64,000 nt of DNA from Allostella sp. ATCC 35155 (GTDB taxonomy: Bacteria; Pseudomonadota; Alphaproteobacteria; ATCC43930; Allostellaceae), in contig AP019701.1 in assembly GCA_006738865.1 (NCBI GenBank), positions 4,088,001 to 4,152,000 of the forward strand, in the 5' to 3' direction. Each line of letters opens with the position of its first letter. The stretch's first letter is position 1. A program made the translations under genes and the position numbers. Below are positions 44,441-54,549 of the stretch, in pieces. A model generated the notes under the pieces. That model saw only the letters and a program-made list of their open reading frames with translations, ran no database searches and was not told the DNA's origin.

Positions 44441-45623
44441 CGGCCGGCGCCCGCACCAAGAGGACCGATGCCGCGACGGCGCCGCCGCCGGCCCCGACCA
44501 GGACGGCGGCGAGGCCGCCGACGCCCCAGCCGGCGACCGCGGCGGACGCCGCGCTGGCCAGCGACCCGGTGACCATCTGCCCGGCGCCGATCAGCGCCGA
44601 GGCCGCACCTGCGATGCGCGGGAACGGCCCGATGCCGCCTGCCATCGACAGCGGCAGCGCCATCCCCATGCCGACCATGTAGAGGGTCATGCCGCCCACC
44701 ACGGTCACGACGGTGACCATGCCGGAGAGCGCGATCATCGCCATCAGGACCGCCGCCGCGGCGCAGATCGCGGTGCCCGTGCGCAGCGCCCGCTCGAGCC
44801 CGATGCGGCGCGCGAGGCGCGGGGCGGTCCAGGTGCCGGCGACATAGGCCCCGGTGGTCGAGATCATGAGGAAGGCATAGACGTCCGGCCGCACCCCGAG
44901 TTGCCCGATCAGGATGAAGGGTGAGGCCACGGTATAGGCGAAGGTGCCGGCCAGCGTCAGCCCGCCCGAGAAGAGATGGCCGAGGAAGGTGCGGTTGCCG
45001 AGCAGGTTGCCGTAGTTCGCCGCGAGCCGGCGCGGCGCCAGCGCCTGCGGGTCGCGGTTCTGGTTCGTCTCGGGCAGCATCGGGACCGCGAGCGCGATCA
45101 GCAGCAGGGCGAAGAGGGCGAGAAAGAGGAAATCGGCCCGCCAGCCGAAATGGAGATAGATCTGGCTGCCGAGGATGGGCGCCAGGGCGGGCGAGATCGC
45201 CATGGCACCGGTGACCGTCGAGAGCGCGGACGCCATCCGCTCGCGCGGATAGGTGTCGCGGATGATCGCCCGCACCAGCGCCATCCCGGCGCAGGCGCCG
45301 GCGGCCTGTAGCACCCGCCCGGCGAGCAGCAGCCCGATCGTCGGCGCCAGCGCGCAGGCGAGCGAGCCGGCGGCATAGACGACCAGCCCGAAGAGCAGCG
45401 CCGGGCGCCGGCCGAAACGGTCGGAGGCCGGTCCGTAGAGCAGCTGGCCGAGGCCGACGCCGACGAGGAAGACCGAGACGGTGAGCTGCACCATCTCCAT
45501 CGGCGCATCCAGCTCGCGCGCCAGGGTCGGCATCGCCGGCAGATAGATGGCGATCGAGATCGAGGTCATGGTCGCGAGCGCGACGAGGAGCACGAGGGCG
45601 GACGGCGAGCCGGCACGCAGCAT
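44430..45623 (-). CDS. Bcr/CflA-type multidrug MFS exporter, paralogue
   Basis: 397 residues, twelve TM helices, clearly related to the next gene (ISIAIYLPAMPTLARELD, YGPASDRFGRRPALL, GAMAISPALAPILGS). ATG 45623 gives the standard short N-terminus; a longer reading adds Arg/Pro-rich sequence. It lies 88 bases after the YgjP-type gene. Tandem DHA1 pairs usually differ in substrate range. Confidence 0.88.
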   Translation of the reverse strand: MLRAGSPSALVLLVALATMTSISIAIYLPAMPTLARELDAPMEMVQLTVSVFLVGVGLGQLLYGPASDRFGRRPALLFGLVVYAAGSLACALAPTIGLLLAGRVLQAAGACAGMALVRAIIRDTYPRERMASALSTVTGAMAISPALAPILGSQIYLHFGWRADFLFLALFALLLIALAVPMLPETNQNRDPQALAPRRLAANYGNLLGNRTFLGHLFSGGLTLAGTFAYTVASPFILIGQLGVRPDVYAFLMISTTGAYVAGTWTAPRLARRIGLERALRTGTAICAAAAVLMAMIALSGMVTVVTVVGGMTLYMVGMGMALPLSMAGGIGPFPRIAGAASALIGAGQMVTGSLASAASAAVAGWGVGGLAAVLVGAGGGAVAASVLLVRAPADAT

Positions 45624-45711
45624 GGGTTTCCGATCTTCGAGGACGGGTGCCGCGACGCAAGGACGGTGCCGCGCGTCGGCGTGTCCGCTCCGGCAGGGAG
45701 GACGGGAGGGT

Positions 45712-46425
45712 TCAGCCGTAGCGCAGGAGGGTGCCGCCCTTGTCGCGCAGCCAGGCGCGTGGCCGGGCCGTATCGGGGACAAGGCCGGCGACGACGTCCC
45801 AGAAGCGGCGACCGTGGTTCATTTCGCAGAGATGGGCGACCTCGTGGGCGACGACGTAGTCGATGACGAAGTCGGGCGCGTGGACCAGCCGCCAGGAGAA
45901 GGACAGGCTGCCGTCGACGGCGCAGCTGCCCCAGCGGCTGCGCGTGTCGCGCACCGTGACGCGGCGGACGGGACGCCCGGTCCGGGCCGCATAGACCTCG
46001 GCGCGGCGGGTGAAATCGTCCCGGGCATGGCGCTTCAGCCAGTCGGAGATGCGGCGCGGCAGATGCGCATCCTCGCCGACGACATGCAGCTCGCCCGGCT
46101 CCAGCCAGACGACACCGCGCGCCGTGGCGCAGCGCAGGCCGCGATGGCGGATCGTCCGCTCCTGTCCCAGCACCGGAATGCGGCTGCCGTCGACGAACGG
46201 CACGCGCGGCGGCAGCGCCGCCAGCCGTCGGCGGATCCAGTCGCCCTTGCTGCGCGCGAACTCGACTGCCTCGGCGAGGCGGACGCCGCGGGGCACGACG
46301 AGGTCGATGGCGGCATCCTGCGGGTCGACGCGAAGCACGATGCGGCAGGCTCGCGGATGGACCTTGAGCCGGATGGGCAGTTCCAGGCCGTCGAACCGGA
46401 GGCTTCGCATGGCGGAGTCGGACAA
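45712..46425 (-). CDS. YgjP-type zinc metalloprotease (DUF45, M48-like)
   Basis: 237 residues. RDTRSRWGSCAVDGSLSFSW and YVVAHEVAHLCEMNHGRRFW (HExxH plus a downstream His) are the full YgjP/WLM-like signature, with zinc held by the two His and a later residue. Cytoplasmic, no TM. The reaction is unproven in general. ATG 46410 (MRSLRFDG) is an alternative start. Divergent from the sugar importer. Confidence 0.88.
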   Translation of the reverse strand: MSDSAMRSLRFDGLELPIRLKVHPRACRIVLRVDPQDAAIDLVVPRGVRLAEAVEFARSKGDWIRRRLAALPPRVPFVDGSRIPVLGQERTIRHRGLRCATARGVVWLEPGELHVVGEDAHLPRRISDWLKRHARDDFTRRAEVYAARTGRPVRRVTVRDTRSRWGSCAVDGSLSFSWRLVHAPDFVIDYVVAHEVAHLCEMNHGRRFWDVVAGLVPDTARPRAWLRDKGGTLLRYG

Positions 46426-46443
46426 GCCTCATCGTAACAGCCG

Positions 46444-46468
46444 CCAGTCCCCCTCGCCAGGGGGCTGG
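46444..46468. other. Stem-loop in divergent gap
   Basis: CCAG-CCCCCT pairs with AGGGGG-CTGG, with one bulged T and a CGCC loop. It lies 19 bases before the YgjP start, in the 160-base gap shared with the UGP-type operon. No U-run on either side; role unknown. The rest of the gap holds an AT-rich stretch (46480-46505) that probably contains the importer promoter. Confidence 0.35.
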
Positions 46469-46585
46469 TGCGCGCCCCGATTTGTCATTAAAGCTTCAAG
46501 AAAACTGCACAGGCCCGATACCGACGGGTGACTAACAAGGCCGCGAAGAACGTGCCGCACCAACCATTTGAAGGGAAGGATGAAG

Positions 46586-47914
46586 ATGCTCTCTCGCCGT
46601 AGCCTCCTCGCCGCTGCCGCTGCCGTGCCGCTCCTGGCCGGCCAGGCCTCGGCCCAGCAGCCGGTCGAGATCCAGTTCTGGCACGCCATGGGCGGCGCCC
46701 TGAACGAGTGGGTCGACAGCCTTGCCAAGGGCTTCAACGACAGCCAGAAGGCCTACAAGGTCATGGCGGTCAACAAGGGCAACTACACCGAGGTCATGAC
46801 CGGCGGCATCGCCGCCTATCGCGCCGGCAAGGCGCCGCACATCATGCAGGTGTTCGAGGTCGGCACCGCGACCATGATGGCGGCCAAGGGCGCCGTGAAG
46901 CCGGTCTACGAGGTGATGGAGCAGGCCGGCATCGGCTGGGATCCCAAGGTCTACCTGCCGGCCGTCGCGGGCTACTACACCACGACCGACGGCAAGATGC
47001 TGTCGATGCCGCTGAACAGCTCCTCGCCGATCTTCTATTACAACAAGGACGCCTTCAAGAAGGCGGGCCTGCCGGATGCGGCGCCGAAGACCTGGCCCGA
47101 GGTTCGCGCGGCGGCCAAGAAGCTGCAGGCGGCCGGCATTCCCTGCGGCATCAGCACGGCCTGGCCGTCCTGGGTGCTGATCGAGAATTTCGGCGCCATG
47201 CACAACCTGCCCATGGGCACCATGGAGAACGGGTTCGCCGGCCTCGGCACGCAGTTCGTCTTCAACAGCCCGGCCCACGTCACCCATCTCGAGCGGATCG
47301 CCGAGATGCAGAAGGCCAAGGAGTTCGACTATGGCGGCCGCCGCGGCGACAGCCAAGTCAAGTTCACCAACGGCGAATGCGGCATGTACCTGCAGTCGTC
47401 GGCCGGCCTCTCCAGCATCCTGCGCACCGCCAAGTTCGACGTCGGCTTCGGCATGATGCCCTACTGGCCGGACCTCACGAAGGGCCCGAACGGCGGCCCG
47501 CAGAACTCGATCCTGGGCGGCGCCACCCTGTGGGTGCTGGGCGGCAAGTCGGCCAACGAGTACAAGGGCGTGGCCGAGTTCTTCGCCTACATCTCCAAGC
47601 CCGAGGTGCAGGCCGCCTCGCACCAGCGCACCGGCTACCTGCCGATCACCATGGCGGCCTACGAGCTGACCAAGAAGCAGGGCTTCTACGAGAAGAACCC
47701 CGGCTTCGAGATCGCCAACAAGCAGATGACGCTGAACGCGCCCACCGCGAACTCGAAGGGCATCCGCTTCGGCAATCTCCTGCAGGCGCGCGACATCATC
47801 GAAGAGGAGATGGAATCGGTCTTCGCCGGCAAGAAGCAGGCGAAGGCGGCCCTGGACTCCGCCGTGCAGCGCGGCAACGCCCTGCTGCGGCAGTTCGAGC
47901 GCGACAACAAGTAG
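46586..47914 (+). CDS. ABC sugar/glycerol-phosphate substrate-binding protein (UgpB-like)
   Basis: 442-residue periplasmic receptor of a CUT1 importer. Signal peptide [20 protein letters not shown] ends at ASA before [14 protein letters not shown], which is typical of Ugp[21 protein letters not shown] and [19 protein letters not shown] are UgpB-like. I prefer ATG 46586 to 46580 because AAGGGAAGG is then correctly spaced. First gene of a four-gene operon, followed by a strong stem-loop. The ligand is probably glycerol-3-phosphate, a diester or a sugar. Confidence 0.9.
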   Translation: MLSRRSLLAAAAAVPLLAGQASAQQPVEIQFWHAMGGALNEWVDSLAKGFNDSQKAYKVMAVNKGNYTEVMTGGIAAYRAGKAPHIMQVFEVGTATMMAAKGAVKPVYEVMEQAGIGWDPKVYLPAVAGYYTTTDGKMLSMPLNSSSPIFYYNKDAFKKAGLPDAAPKTWPEVRAAAKKLQAAGIPCGISTAWPSWVLIENFGAMHNLPMGTMENGFAGLGTQFVFNSPAHVTHLERIAEMQKAKEFDYGGRRGDSQVKFTNGECGMYLQSSAGLSSILRTAKFDVGFGMMPYWPDLTKGPNGGPQNSILGGATLWVLGGKSANEYKGVAEFFAYISKPEVQAASHQRTGYLPITMAAYELTKKQGFYEKNPGFEIANKQMTLNAPTANSKGIRFGNLLQARDIIEEEMESVFAGKKQAKAALDSAVQRGNALLRQFERDNK

Positions 47915-47924
47915 AACGGAGACA

Positions 47925-47958
47925 GCCGCCCTCCCGGCCCTCGGGCCGGGAGGGCGGC
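47925..47958 (+). other. Perfect 16-bp stem-loop between receptor and permease genes
   Basis: GCCGCCCTCCCGGCCC, two loop bases, then the exact reverse complement. It is 11 bases after the receptor stop and eight before the UgpA-like ATG. Such hairpins protect the receptor mRNA and reduce permease translation, giving excess receptor. It also buries the ribosome site of the next gene. Confidence 0.8.
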
Positions 47959-47966
47959 GCCCCGCC

Positions 47967-48848
47967 ATGCGCGTCCGCGTCGGATATTCGAACAAGCTGC
48001 TGCCCTACATCCTGGTGGCGCCGCAGATCGTCGTCACCGTGATCTTCTTCCTCTGGCCGGCGAGCCAGGCCCTCTACCAGTCGGTGCAGCGCCAGGATCC
48101 CTTCGGGCTGCGCACCCGCTTCGTCGGGCTCGAGAATTTCCAGACGATCTTCGAGGATCCGGGCTACCTGCATTCGCTGCAGGTGACCGCCGTCTTCAGC
48201 CTGTCGGTGGCTGCCCTCGCACTGGGCCTCGCCCTGCTGCTGGCCGTCTCGGCCGACCGCGTAATCCGCGGCGCCACCGCCTACAAGACGCTGCTGATCT
48301 GGCCCTATGCCGTGGCCCCGGCCGTCGCCGGCGTGCTGTGGATGTTCCTCTTCAATCCGACCATCGGCAGCGTCGCCTTCGCGCTCAAGGCGATGGGTCA
48401 TGACTGGAACCACCTGCTCGACGGCGGGCAGGCCATGGTCCTCGTCGTCCTCGCCGCGACCTGGAAGCAGATCAGCTACAACTTCATCTTCTTCCTGGCC
48501 GGCCTGCAGGCGATCCCGAAATCGCTGATCGAGGCGGCCGCGATCGACGGTGCCGGCCGCAACCGTCGCTTCTGGACGATCATCCTGCCGCTGCTGTCGC
48601 CGACCGCCTTCTTCCTGCTGGTGGTCAACATCGTCTACGCCTTCTTCGACACGTTCGGCATCATCCACTCGGTGACGTCGGGCGGGCCGGCGCGCGCGAC
48701 CGAGATCCTGGTCTACAAGGTCTATTACGACGCCTTCGAGGCGCTCGACCTCGGCGGCTCCGCCGCCCAGTCGGTGATCCTGATGGTGATCGTCATCACG
48801 CTGACCGTGGTCCAGTTCCGCTGGATCGAGCGGCGGGTGCACTACTGA
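47967..48848 (+). CDS. ABC sugar transporter permease (UgpA-like)
   Basis: 293 residues, six TM helices. [22 protein letters not shown] at TM1 and the EAA loop [20 protein letters not shown] near residue 200 are UgpA/CUT1 features. [19 protein letters not shown] follows, as in UgpA. Paired with the permease at 48880. Confidence 0.92.
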   Translation: MRVRVGYSNKLLPYILVAPQIVVTVIFFLWPASQALYQSVQRQDPFGLRTRFVGLENFQTIFEDPGYLHSLQVTAVFSLSVAALALGLALLLAVSADRVIRGATAYKTLLIWPYAVAPAVAGVLWMFLFNPTIGSVAFALKAMGHDWNHLLDGGQAMVLVVLAATWKQISYNFIFFLAGLQAIPKSLIEAAAIDGAGRNRRFWTIILPLLSPTAFFLLVVNIVYAFFDTFGIIHSVTSGGPARATEILVYKVYYDAFEALDLGGSAAQSVILMVIVITLTVVQFRWIERRVHY

Positions 48849-48879
48849 TGCCGCGGCGCGCCCGGCTGGGGGAACGGCG

Positions 48880-49725
48880 ATGATCGAGAAGAAGGGGGTC
48901 GGCATGTGGCTGACCCACCTCGTCCTCATCCTCGGGATCGCGACCGTCGCCTTTCCGATCTACGTCACCTTCGTGGCCTCCAGCCTGACCCTGTCGGAGG
49001 TGCTCGACGCGCCGATGACGCTGGTCCCCGGCAGCCATCTGATCGAGAACTATTCGACCGCCCTGTTCTCGGGCACCCAGATGAACGCGACCCCGGTCGC
49101 CGGGATGCTGTTCAACAGCCTCGTCATGGCCCTGGTCATCGCGGTCGGCAAGATCGCGATCTCGCTGCTGTCCGCCTTCGCGGTCGTCTATTTCCGCTTC
49201 CCGTTCCGGATGGTCTTCTTCTGGATGATCTTCATCACCCTGATGCTGCCGGTCGAGGTCCGCATCCTGCCGACCTTCAAGGTGGTGTCGGACCTGGGCA
49301 TGCTGAACAGCTATGCCGGGCTGACCGTGCCGCTGATCGCGTCCGCGACCGCGACCTTCCTCTTCCGGCAGTTCTTCATGACCATTCCCGACGAGTTGGT
49401 CGAGGCGACCAAGATCGACGGGGCCGGGCCGATGCGCTTCTTCCGCGACGTGCTGATCCCGCTGTCGCGGACCAACATCGCCGCCCTCTTCGTCATTCTC
49501 TTCATCTATGGCTGGAACCAGTATCTCTGGCCCCTCCTCATCACCACCGACAACGCGATGGACACGATCGTCATCGGCATCAAGCGCATGCTGGCCGCCG
49601 GCGACGACCAGATCGAGTGGCCGGTGGTCATGGCGACGAGCATGCTGGCGATGATCCCGCCGGTCTTCGTCGTGGTCGCGATGCAGCGCTGGTTCGTGAA
49701 GGGCCTGGTCGACAGCGAGAAGTGA
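48880..49725 (+). CDS. ABC sugar transporter permease (UgpE-like)
   Basis: 281 residues, six TM helices. [18 protein letters not shown] after TM1 and [20 protein letters not shown] (EAA loop) are UgpE features, as is [15 protein letters not shown] in TM5. It lies 31 bases after the UgpA-like gene. Confidence 0.92.
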   Translation: MIEKKGVGMWLTHLVLILGIATVAFPIYVTFVASSLTLSEVLDAPMTLVPGSHLIENYSTALFSGTQMNATPVAGMLFNSLVMALVIAVGKIAISLLSAFAVVYFRFPFRMVFFWMIFITLMLPVEVRILPTFKVVSDLGMLNSYAGLTVPLIASATATFLFRQFFMTIPDELVEATKIDGAGPMRFFRDVLIPLSRTNIAALFVILFIYGWNQYLWPLLITTDNAMDTIVIGIKRMLAAGDDQIEWPVVMATSMLAMIPPVFVVVAMQRWFVKGLVDSEK

Positions 49726-49765
49726 CCGTGGCGGTACGGGATCGCAGGAACATTCAGGAGTAGCG

Positions 49766-50836
49766 ATGGCCGAGGTCAGCCTGCGTGGCGTCAAGAAGCG
49801 GTTCGGTACGACCCAGGTCATCCATGGGGTCGACTGCCAGATCAGCGACGGCGAGTTCATCGTCATCGTCGGCCCGTCCGGCTGCGGCAAGTCGACCCTG
49901 CTGCGGATGATCGCCGGCCTGGAGGAGGTCACCGAGGGCGACATCGCGATCGCCGGCAAGGTGGTCAACCAGGTCGAGCCGAAGGACCGGGACATCGCCA
50001 TGGTGTTCCAGAACTACGCGCTCTATCCGCACATGTCGGTCTACGAGAACATGGCCTACGGACTGAAGATCCGCGGGGTGCCGAAGGCCGAGATCCGCCA
50101 GCGCGTCGACCGGGCGGCCGACATCCTGCAGATCGGGGCGCTGCTGGAGCGGCGGCCGCGCCAGCTCTCCGGCGGCCAGCGCCAGCGCGTCGCCATGGGC
50201 CGGGCCATCGTGCGCGATCCGGCCGTCTTCCTGTTCGACGAGCCGCTGTCGAACCTCGACGCCAAGCTGCGCGTGCAGATGCGCGTCGAGATCCGCAAGC
50301 TGCACCAGACCCTGCGCACCACCTCGATCTACGTCACCCACGACCAGGTCGAGGCGATGACGCTGGCCGACCGGCTGATCGTCATGAATGCCGGCCGGGT
50401 CGAACAGATCGGCACGCCGATTACGCTCTACGAAGATCCGGCTACCCTCTTCGTCGCCGGCTTCCTCGGCTCGCCGGCGATGAACTTCCTGTCCGGCGCG
50501 GTCGCGGCCGACGGCCAGTCGGTCGCGCTGCCGGGCGGGGTGCAGGCGCCCCTGGCGACGGCGCACGCGGCCGCCGCCGGCCGGCCGGTGACGGTCGGCA
50601 TCCGGCCCGAGCATCTCGACCTCGCCGAAGGTGCGCCGCCGACCGCGACCATGAAGGTCGATCTCGTCGAACTGCTGGGCGCCGACACCATCGTCCATGG
50701 ACGCATCGGCGACGGCGGCATCCTGCTCGCCCGCATCGACGGCGCCGTTCCCATCCGCACCGGCGACGACCTGCCGCTGGTCCTGGCGCCGGAGCGGGTT
50801 CACCTCTTCGACCGCGAGACCGGCGCGCGGATTTGA
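49766..50836 (+). CDS. ABC sugar transporter ATP-binding protein (UgpC/MalK-like)
   Basis: 356-residue ATPase. Walker [15 protein letters not shown], signature [14 protein letters not shown], Walker [16 protein letters not shown] and the H-loop [10 protein letters not shown], then a C-terminal regulatory OB-type domain (about 240-356). Energises the UgpA/E-like permeases. The gene ends ten bases from a convergent dioxygenase gene. Confidence 0.93.
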   Translation: MAEVSLRGVKKRFGTTQVIHGVDCQISDGEFIVIVGPSGCGKSTLLRMIAGLEEVTEGDIAIAGKVVNQVEPKDRDIAMVFQNYALYPHMSVYENMAYGLKIRGVPKAEIRQRVDRAADILQIGALLERRPRQLSGGQRQRVAMGRAIVRDPAVFLFDEPLSNLDAKLRVQMRVEIRKLHQTLRTTSIYVTHDQVEAMTLADRLIVMNAGRVEQIGTPITLYEDPATLFVAGFLGSPAMNFLSGAVAADGQSVALPGGVQAPLATAHAAAAGRPVTVGIRPEHLDLAEGAPPTATMKVDLVELLGADTIVHGRIGDGGILLARIDGAVPIRTGDDLPLVLAPERVHLFDRETGARI

Positions 50837-50846
50837 GCGGCTGCGT

Positions 50847-51632
50847 TCAGGCGCGCGCCGCGAACGCGTAGGCGTCCATCCCGATCGCGCCATACTCGAC
50901 GCTGGCGTGGATGCGGCAGCCGGCCGCGCCCCCACCCGCCGCACCGAACGCGACGAAGAAGGGCAGGAAGTGTTCGGGCATCGGGTGGTTGATCTCCGCC
51001 CCCGGCGCGGCGTCCCGCCAGTCGCACAGGCGTTCGGCGTCGCCGGCCGCCGCGGTTTCCGCCACCCACCCGCGGAAGCCGTCGACCCAGGCGGGAACCG
51101 GCGCATCGACCGCCTGTCCGCGCGCCGCGCGGAGATTGTGGGTGACGGCACCGGACCCGACGACGAGTATCCTGCGTTCGGCGAGCGGTGCCAGCGCACG
51201 GCCGAGCGCCAGATGATGGCGTGCGTCCCGCTGCGGCTGGACCGCGAGCGGCACGACCGGAATCTCGGCCCCAGGAAGGGCGATGGCGAGCGGCACCCAG
51301 ATGCCATGGTCGAGCCCGCGGTCGGCGACGGTCGCCGCCCCGATGCCGGCCGACGCCAGCGCCGAGACGACCTCCGCAGCCACCGCCGGATCACCGGGGG
51401 CGGGCCAGCGCGCGCGGTGCAGCGCATCCGGGAAGCCGCCGAAATCATGGATGGTGCCCGGGCGCGGCGCGGCGCCGACGGCCGGCATCCCCGTCTCCCA
51501 ATGGGCGGATGCGACCACGATCGCCCGCGGCAGCGCCATGTCGCGGCCGAGCGCCGCGAGGAACCGGTGCGCCGGCGTGTCGGTCAGGTAGAGCATGGGC
51601 GAGCCGTGCGAGAGGAATAGCGGCGGCATCAT
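50847..51632 (-). CDS. Class III extradiol dioxygenase, LigB/DODA (YgiD) type
   Basis: 261 residues. Metal-binding and catalytic His pattern of the YgiD/DOPA-dioxygenase group: LFLSHGSPML, TIHDFGGFP, LDHGIWVPL, SGAVTHNLR (catalytic His) and INHPMPEHFLPFF. The group cleaves catechols or is zinc-bound in plant-like DODA. Start overlaps the stop of the upstream paralogue (ATGATG). All key His residues are present, unlike its partner. Confidence 0.88.
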   Translation of the reverse strand: MMPPLFLSHGSPMLYLTDTPAHRFLAALGRDMALPRAIVVASAHWETGMPAVGAAPRPGTIHDFGGFPDALHRARWPAPGDPAVAAEVVSALASAGIGAATVADRGLDHGIWVPLAIALPGAEIPVVPLAVQPQRDARHHLALGRALAPLAERRILVVGSGAVTHNLRAARGQAVDAPVPAWVDGFRGWVAETAAAGDAERLCDWRDAAPGAEINHPMPEHFLPFFVAFGAAGGGAAGCRIHASVEYGAIGMDAYAFAARA

Positions 51633-52456
51633 GCGGCGGTCTCCGTCATGCGAGCGGCCGGCGCCGGGGCGGCGGCCGGAAAGGCATAGGCGTCCATCGC
51701 CAGCACGCCGTGGGTGACGCTGGCGTGCAGCAGCCGGGCAGAGGCGCGCCGGCCCGCCGCGCCGATGGCGACGAAGAGCGGCATGAGATGCTCGGGCGTC
51801 GGATGGTTCTCCCGCCGGGCGGGCGCCCGCTCGAGCGCGCCGGCCAGCGCATCGAAATCGCCCTCGGTGAGGTGGCCGGTCAGCCAGTCGCGGAAGCGCA
51901 TCGCCCAGGCCTCGGCCGGAGCATCTTCGCGACGGCCGTGGCAGGCATGGACATTGTTGGTGACGCCGCCCGAGCCGACGACCAGCACCCCCTCCTCCAC
52001 CAGCGGAGCCAGCGCGCGCCCGAGCATCAGATGGTGACGCGGCCCGAGGCGAGGCTGCACGGATAGCGGCACCACCGGCACGTCGGCAGCGGGGAGCATC
52101 AGACGCAGCGGCACCCAGGCGCCATGGTCGAGCCCGCGCTCGGGATCGAGCGCCGCCGGCAGCCCGGCCGCGCGCAGCAGCCCCGCGGCGCGACGGGCGA
52201 GCGCCGGACTGCCGGGCGCGGGATAGGTCAGGCGGCACACCTCGGGGGCACCGGCGCAGAGATCGTGCAGGGTCGCCGGCGCCTCGGCCGCGCCGATGGC
52301 GGGCATGCCGCTCTCCCAATGGGCGCTCGCCACCAGGATCGCCCGCGGGCGCGGCAGCGAACGGCCGAGATCGGCGAGAAAGCCACGGGCAGCGGAACGC
52401 CCCTGCAGCATGCCGGGCGCGCCGTGCGAGAGGAATATCGGATCGATGCGCGGCAT
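51629..52456 (-). CDS. Class III extradiol dioxygenase-like paralogue lacking the catalytic His
   Basis: 275 residues, same fold as the next gene (IFLSHGAPGML, TLHDLCAGAP, LDHGAWVPL, ENHPTPEHLMPLF). The segment equal to SGAVTHNLR reads SGGVTNNVHA, so the catalytic-position His is Asn. It may be inactive as a dioxygenase or have another role, perhaps as a partner of the intact copy. First gene of the pair, divergent from a LysR regulator at 52584. Confidence 0.83.
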   Translation of the reverse strand: MPRIDPIFLSHGAPGMLQGRSAARGFLADLGRSLPRPRAILVASAHWESGMPAIGAAEAPATLHDLCAGAPEVCRLTYPAPGSPALARRAAGLLRAAGLPAALDPERGLDHGAWVPLRLMLPAADVPVVPLSVQPRLGPRHHLMLGRALAPLVEEGVLVVGSGGVTNNVHACHGRREDAPAEAWAMRFRDWLTGHLTEGDFDALAGALERAPARRENHPTPEHLMPLFVAIGAAGRRASARLLHASVTHGVLAMDAYAFPAAAPAPAARMTETAA

Positions 52457-52583
52457 CCCGGCCTCCTGGACGCCGGCCCTCGAAGAGCCGGCTGATGGCG
52501 TACAGATTGGCCTATCTCCACCGATTGATAATCCGGCCGATCTCCAACATATTCGATCGGATACGGAAACAATTGGGCCGAAC

Positions 52584-53516
52584 ATGGACCGCCTGCAGAG
52601 CATGGAAGCCTTCGTGAAGGTGGTCGAGCGCGGCAGCTTCGCCGGGGCGGCGGATGCGCTCGGCCTGTCGCGGGCGATGGTGTCCAAGCATATCGCCGCG
52701 CTGGAGGATCGGCTCGGCGTGCGCCTGCTGCACCGGACGACGCGGCGCCTCAGCCTGACGGAAGTCGGTCGCGCCTATTTCGACCGCACGCGCGAGATCA
52801 TGCACCAGCTCGTCGAGGCCGAGGAAGCGGCATCCGCCCTGCAGTCGACGCCGCGGGGAACCCTCCGGCTCAACTGCTCGACCGGGTTCGGCGTCCGTCA
52901 CCTGGCGCCGGCGCTGGCCGCCTTCCAGGCCCAGTATCCCGAGCTTCAGGTCGACCTTGCCCTGTCCGACCGGCTGGTCGACCTCGTCGAGGACGGGTTC
53001 GACCTCGTCATCCGCATCGGCCGCCTCCAGGATTCCTCGCTGATCGCGCGGCGGCTCGCCCCATCGCGCATGCTGCTCTGCGCCGCACCCGCCTACCTCG
53101 CCGCCCGCGGCGAGCCGAAGCATCCGGACGATCTCGCCGCGCACAACTTCCTGCGCTACGCCTACATGAGCGTGTCCGAGATTCCCATGACCGGGCCGAA
53201 CGGCGAAACCGCGAGCTTCGGCTTTGCCGGCAATCTCCTGTGCAACAACGGTGATGCGTTGCTGGCGGCCGCGCTGACCGGCCAGGGCATCGTCGTGCTG
53301 CCGACCTTCTATGTCGGCTCGCACCTCGCCGACGGCGCGCTGCGCACCGTCCTGCCGCACTGGACGCTGCCGCAGCTCACGATCTACGCCGTCTATCCCG
53401 TCAACCGGCATCTCGCCGCCAAGGTGCGCCTCTTCGTCGACTTCCTCGCCGACCGCTTCCGCGGCGACCCACCCTGGGACGCCTGCTGGCTGGCCGACGG
53501 CAAGCCGGGCGCCTGA
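52584..53516 (+). CDS. LysR-family transcriptional regulator
   Basis: 310 residues. HTH: FVKVVERGSFAGAADALGLS then RAMVSKHIAALEDRLG (about 8-45), and effector domain 90-300 of the DsdC/AaeR-like group. The 127-base divergent gap to the dioxygenase pair is AT-richer and holds likely operators (around 52530-52570), so it probably regulates that pair. Confidence 0.92.
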   Translation: MDRLQSMEAFVKVVERGSFAGAADALGLSRAMVSKHIAALEDRLGVRLLHRTTRRLSLTEVGRAYFDRTREIMHQLVEAEEAASALQSTPRGTLRLNCSTGFGVRHLAPALAAFQAQYPELQVDLALSDRLVDLVEDGFDLVIRIGRLQDSSLIARRLAPSRMLLCAAPAYLAARGEPKHPDDLAAHNFLRYAYMSVSEIPMTGPNGETASFGFAGNLLCNNGDALLAAALTGQGIVVLPTFYVGSHLADGALRTVLPHWTLPQLTIYAVYPVNRHLAAKVRLFVDFLADRFRGDPPWDACWLADGKPGA

Positions 53517-53546
53517 TCCTCACGACGGACCGGAGGAATCACGCGC

Positions 53547-53663
53547 ATGGCAAGGGCAGAGAAGTTCGTGCTCCTGTCCGGAGGCAACCCGCAGATCGCC
53601 AAGGGCGACGGCGATGCCCCGGTCCAGGCCTACACCGCCGCCCTGCCCGGCTGGATTCCCTGA
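53547..53663 (+). pseudogene. Truncated DUF1801-family remnant
   Basis: A 38-codon frame starting MARAEKFVLLSGGNPQIAKG and stopping after ALPGWIP. This matches the N-terminal start of DUF1801 proteins, which normally continue for about 100 more residues. A GGAGGA ribosome site precedes it, so the loss of the rest looks recent. The gene is cut just before the convergent metallo-beta-lactamase gene at 53671. Confidence 0.7.
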
Positions 53664-53670
53664 TCGGGGC

Positions 53671-54474
53671 CTACGCCACCGGCTCGACGTCGAGCCGCAC
53701 GACGATACCCTCCAGATCCGGCCGCGGCGCCGGATAGCGCCGCATCACGTCCGGGTCGTGGCCGGGGATGACGTGGTCGCCGGAGCTGGCGAGGCGGCGC
53801 AGCTTCTTGTGCCCCTCCAGCATCTCGCCGACATGGAAGACGATCGGGAAGGGCCGCGACAGCTCCATGTTCGGGTAGAGGTGGCTGGCGTCCGACGCGA
53901 GCACGACCCAGCCGCGGCGCGTCCAGACGCGCACCGACTGCAACCCCATCGTGTGGCCGCCGATGTGATGGACCGAGAGGCCCGGCGCCAGTTCCTGGTC
54001 GCCGTCGTGGAAGACGGTGCGGTCGCCATAGACGGCGCGCACCATCTCCAGCACATGGTCGAGCTCATAGGCGTGCCGGAAGGCCGGATACTGCATGTAG
54101 CGGCCGGTGACGTACTGCATCTCCCGGTCCTGGACATGGATGCGGGCCTTGGGAAACAGGCCGACATTGCCGACATGGTCCCAGTGCAGGTGGGTGATGA
54201 TGACGTCCTCGACCTCGGCGGCATCGACCCCCATCAGCTGCAACCCGTCGACCGGGTTGCGGATGATGCTGCGGCCGCGCTTGTCGGCCACCGCCTTGTC
54301 GTAGCCGATGTCGACGACCCAGGTGCGGCCGCCGCCCTGGATCAGCCAGACGAAGAAGTCGAGGCCGATGCCCGCCTCGTGCGGATCGATGCCGATGAAG
54401 TTCATCCAGGGCTGACGGTCCGGCATCGCCGCGTACTTGATCGCGAAGACTTCGTAGACATGGGGCTCGGTCAT
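53671..54474 (-). CDS. Metallo-beta-lactamase-fold hydrolase, lactonase-like
   Basis: 267 residues, cytoplasmic. Zinc motifs: THLHWDHVGN (HxHxDH), HHIGGHTMGLQ, VLASDASHLY and VIPGHDPDVM. Similar to the AHL-lactonase/AttM group. It is last in a three-gene minus-strand set with a carboxymuconolactone-decarboxylase-like protein and a hydroxyisobutyrate-type dehydrogenase, so a lactone intermediate in a ring-degradation route is more likely than quorum quenching. Confidence 0.87.
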   Translation of the reverse strand: MTEPHVYEVFAIKYAAMPDRQPWMNFIGIDPHEAGIGLDFFVWLIQGGGRTWVVDIGYDKAVADKRGRSIIRNPVDGLQLMGVDAAEVEDVIITHLHWDHVGNVGLFPKARIHVQDREMQYVTGRYMQYPAFRHAYELDHVLEMVRAVYGDRTVFHDGDQELAPGLSVHHIGGHTMGLQSVRVWTRRGWVVLASDASHLYPNMELSRPFPIVFHVGEMLEGHKKLRRLASSGDHVIPGHDPDVMRRYPAPRPDLEGIVVRLDVEPVA

Positions 54475-54549
54475 CCGTTTCCTCCGTCGGAACGGGGAAC
54501 GTCGCCCCGTCCCCTCGTTGTCGTTCGTCTCCGTCCGCCGCGCCGGCCG

